A stretch of DNA of 64,000 bases from Rhodococcus triatomae BKS 15-14. GTDB taxonomy: Bacteria > Actinomycetota > Actinomycetes > Mycobacteriales > Mycobacteriaceae. The stretch is taken from assembly GCA_000341795.1 (NCBI GenBank), contig AODO01000066.1:1-64000 (forward strand), written 5' to 3'. Position 1 is the first letter of the stretch. Each line of letters begins with the position of its first letter. The notes below the pieces were generated by a model. It searched no databases and had not been told where the DNA came from. It worked only from the letters and a program-made list of their open reading frames with translations. This document shows, one piece after another, positions 62,863 to 64,000 of this stretch. Position numbers and translations under genes: made by a program.

Positions 62863-64000
62863 TCAGGGACTCGTCAGCGCGCTTTCGACGACGGGAAGTC
62901 CCGACGGCGCGCCCCGCTCGATCAGCTCCATGACCTCGTCGACGGCCACGTGCTGCTCGACGAGGTCGGCGAGCAGGTCGAGCTGGGCGGTCCGCTCGGC
63001 CGCCACCGAGGTGTCGGGCGACACCGTGAAGTCGCGGCCGGTGACGGCCGCAACCCGACCGAGCAGCCGGCGCCGGTAGTCGTTGGTCTCGAGCAGACCG
63101 TGCCAGTGCGTGCCGATCACAGGTCCGCGGACACTGCCCTCCGGGGTGCCGTCGTGGTGGTGCAGCAGGGGCACGTCCCCGGTGCGGGTGACGCGGCCGT
63201 GGTGGATCTCGTAGCCGGACACCGCGATTCCCTCTGCCGTCCCCGCCGACTGCGCGAGCACCTTGTCGGCGGCGAACTCGACGTCCATGTCGAGCAGGCC
63301 GAGCCCGTCGACGGCGCCCGCACCGGACTCGATGTCGTCGACGATCCGTCGGCCCAGCATCTGATAACCGCCGCAGATGCCGAGGACGGGACCGCCGGCC
63401 GCGGCACGGGCCGACAACGCGTCCGCGAGCCCCGACTGCCGGAGCCAGGCGAGATCGGCCACCGTGGACTTGCTGCCGGGTACCACCACCAGATCGGCCT
63501 CGGTCAGGCGCGACGGGTCGCTCACCCAGTGCACCGACACGCCGGGCTCGCAGGCGAGGGCCTCGACGTCGGTGGCGTTGGACACCCGGGGCAGCCGAAT
63601 CGCGGCCACCCGCAGCCAGTCCCGGCCGATCGGCGGTCCGGGCCTGCCCACCGGCGCGTCCACGACGGTGGACAGCGAGTCCTCGGCGTCGATCCACAGA
63701 CCGTCGGCGAACGGGACGACCCCGAGCGTCGGGCGTCCGGTCAGCTCCCGCAACTGGTCCAGCCCCGGTTCGAGCAACCCCACGTCGCCGCGGAACTTGT
63801 TGATCACGAAGCCGGCGATCAGTGCCTGGTCCTCGGGTTCAAGGACGGCGACGGTGCCGAACAGGTGCGCCAGCACTCCCCCTCGATCGATGTCACCGAC
63901 CACGACGACCGGCAGGTGTGCCGCCCGCGCCAGCCCCATGTTCGCGAGATCGGTTGCACGCAGGTTGATCTCGGCGGGCGACCCGGCGCCTTCACAGATC
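62863..64000 (-). CDS. cobQ: Cobyric acid synthase (3' part; runs off the right edge)
   Basis: 379 codons of CobQ, an ATP- and glutamine-dependent amidase that amidates the b, d, e and g side chains of adenosylcobyrinic a,c-diamide. Visible are [21 protein letters not shown] and [20 protein letters not shown], then [16 protein letters not shown] and the glutaminase nucleophile in [11 protein letters not shown], with a GTHWHG (His) near the end. The start codon is beyond 64000; about 110-120 N-terminal residues are missing. It is not in the riboswitch operon. Confidence 0.95.
   Translation of the reverse strand, partial: ICEGAGSPAEINLRATDLANMGLARAAHLPVVVVGDIDRGGVLAHLFGTVAVLEPEDQALIAGFVINKFRGDVGLLEPGLDQLRELTGRPTLGVVPFADGLWIDAEDSLSTVVDAPVGRPGPPIGRDWLRVAAIRLPRVSNATDVEALACEPGVSVHWVSDPSRLTEADLVVVPGSKSTVADLAWLRQSGLADALSARAAAGGPVLGICGGYQMLGRRIVDDIESGAGAVDGLGLLDMDVEFAADKVLAQSAGTAEGIAVSGYEIHHGRVTRTGDVPLLHHHDGTPEGSVRGPVIGTHWHGLLETNDYRRRLLGRVAAVTGRDFTVSPDTSVAAERTAQLDLLADLVEQHVAVDEVMELIERGAPSGLPVVESALTSP

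Overview
The window is high-GC actinobacterial DNA (most codons end in G or C, many GTG starts, frequent ATGA/GTGA stop-start overlaps). Mycothione reductase, a CYP51-ferredoxin pair, an EfpA-type exporter and two gene orders I remember from Mycobacterium point to a mycolic-acid actinobacterium, most likely a Rhodococcus. No tRNA, rRNA, CRISPR array or insertion sequence was recognised.

Left third (about 1-32.6 kb): a catabolic region rich in oxygenases. A small secreted Gly/Asn/Thr-rich protein lies at the edge with a 66-bp duplicated upstream element and a decayed beta-propeller gene. A long minus-strand gene string then reads TetR, CYP123-like P450, SDR, CYP51, ferredoxin, SnoaL-like protein, an unknown protein, FadD19-like CoA ligase and CYP125-like P450. 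Divergent from it runs ALDH, SDR, hydroxyisobutyrate-type dehydrogenase and a CMD-like protein. The core matches the order of the Rv0762c-Rv0771 region of M. tuberculosis as I remember it. Next come two KstD-like flavoproteins, a TetR, two luciferase-like monooxygenases, an acyl-CoA dehydrogenase with a TetR, a Rieske oxygenase with a partner dehydrogenase, a rubber-oxygenase-fold protein with a P450 and a TetR, and an ALDH/CoA ligase/SDR operon. The theme is oxidation of a steroid- or terpenoid-like substrate. Several promoters carry clear inverted repeats that look like TetR operators.

Middle (32.7-43.4 kb): proS, a secreted lipase, yaaA, a surface protein with four neocarzinostatin-like repeats behind an iron-box-like sequence, a methyltransferase with a (His-Gly)9 tail, an XRE-cupin regulator, and a Dabb-esterase fusion. 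Two gene relics (SDR and MFS) mark this stretch as rearranged. It separates proS from efpA, which I recall as neighbours in M. tuberculosis.

Right third (43.4-64 kb): a minus-strand cobalamin/siroheme operon (chelatase, cobO, cobB, cobE-like, cysG, efpA) headed by a B12 riboswitch; mqo; a hydrolase plus mycothione reductase; a thiolase/SDR pair with an HxlR regulator; a 2OG-Fe(II) oxygenase; a SulP transporter; a GntR-ABC transporter operon that may start with a leaderless 13-codon uORF; and the 3' part of cobQ running off the right edge.

All family names come from motif and sequence recognition by eye; no database search was possible.
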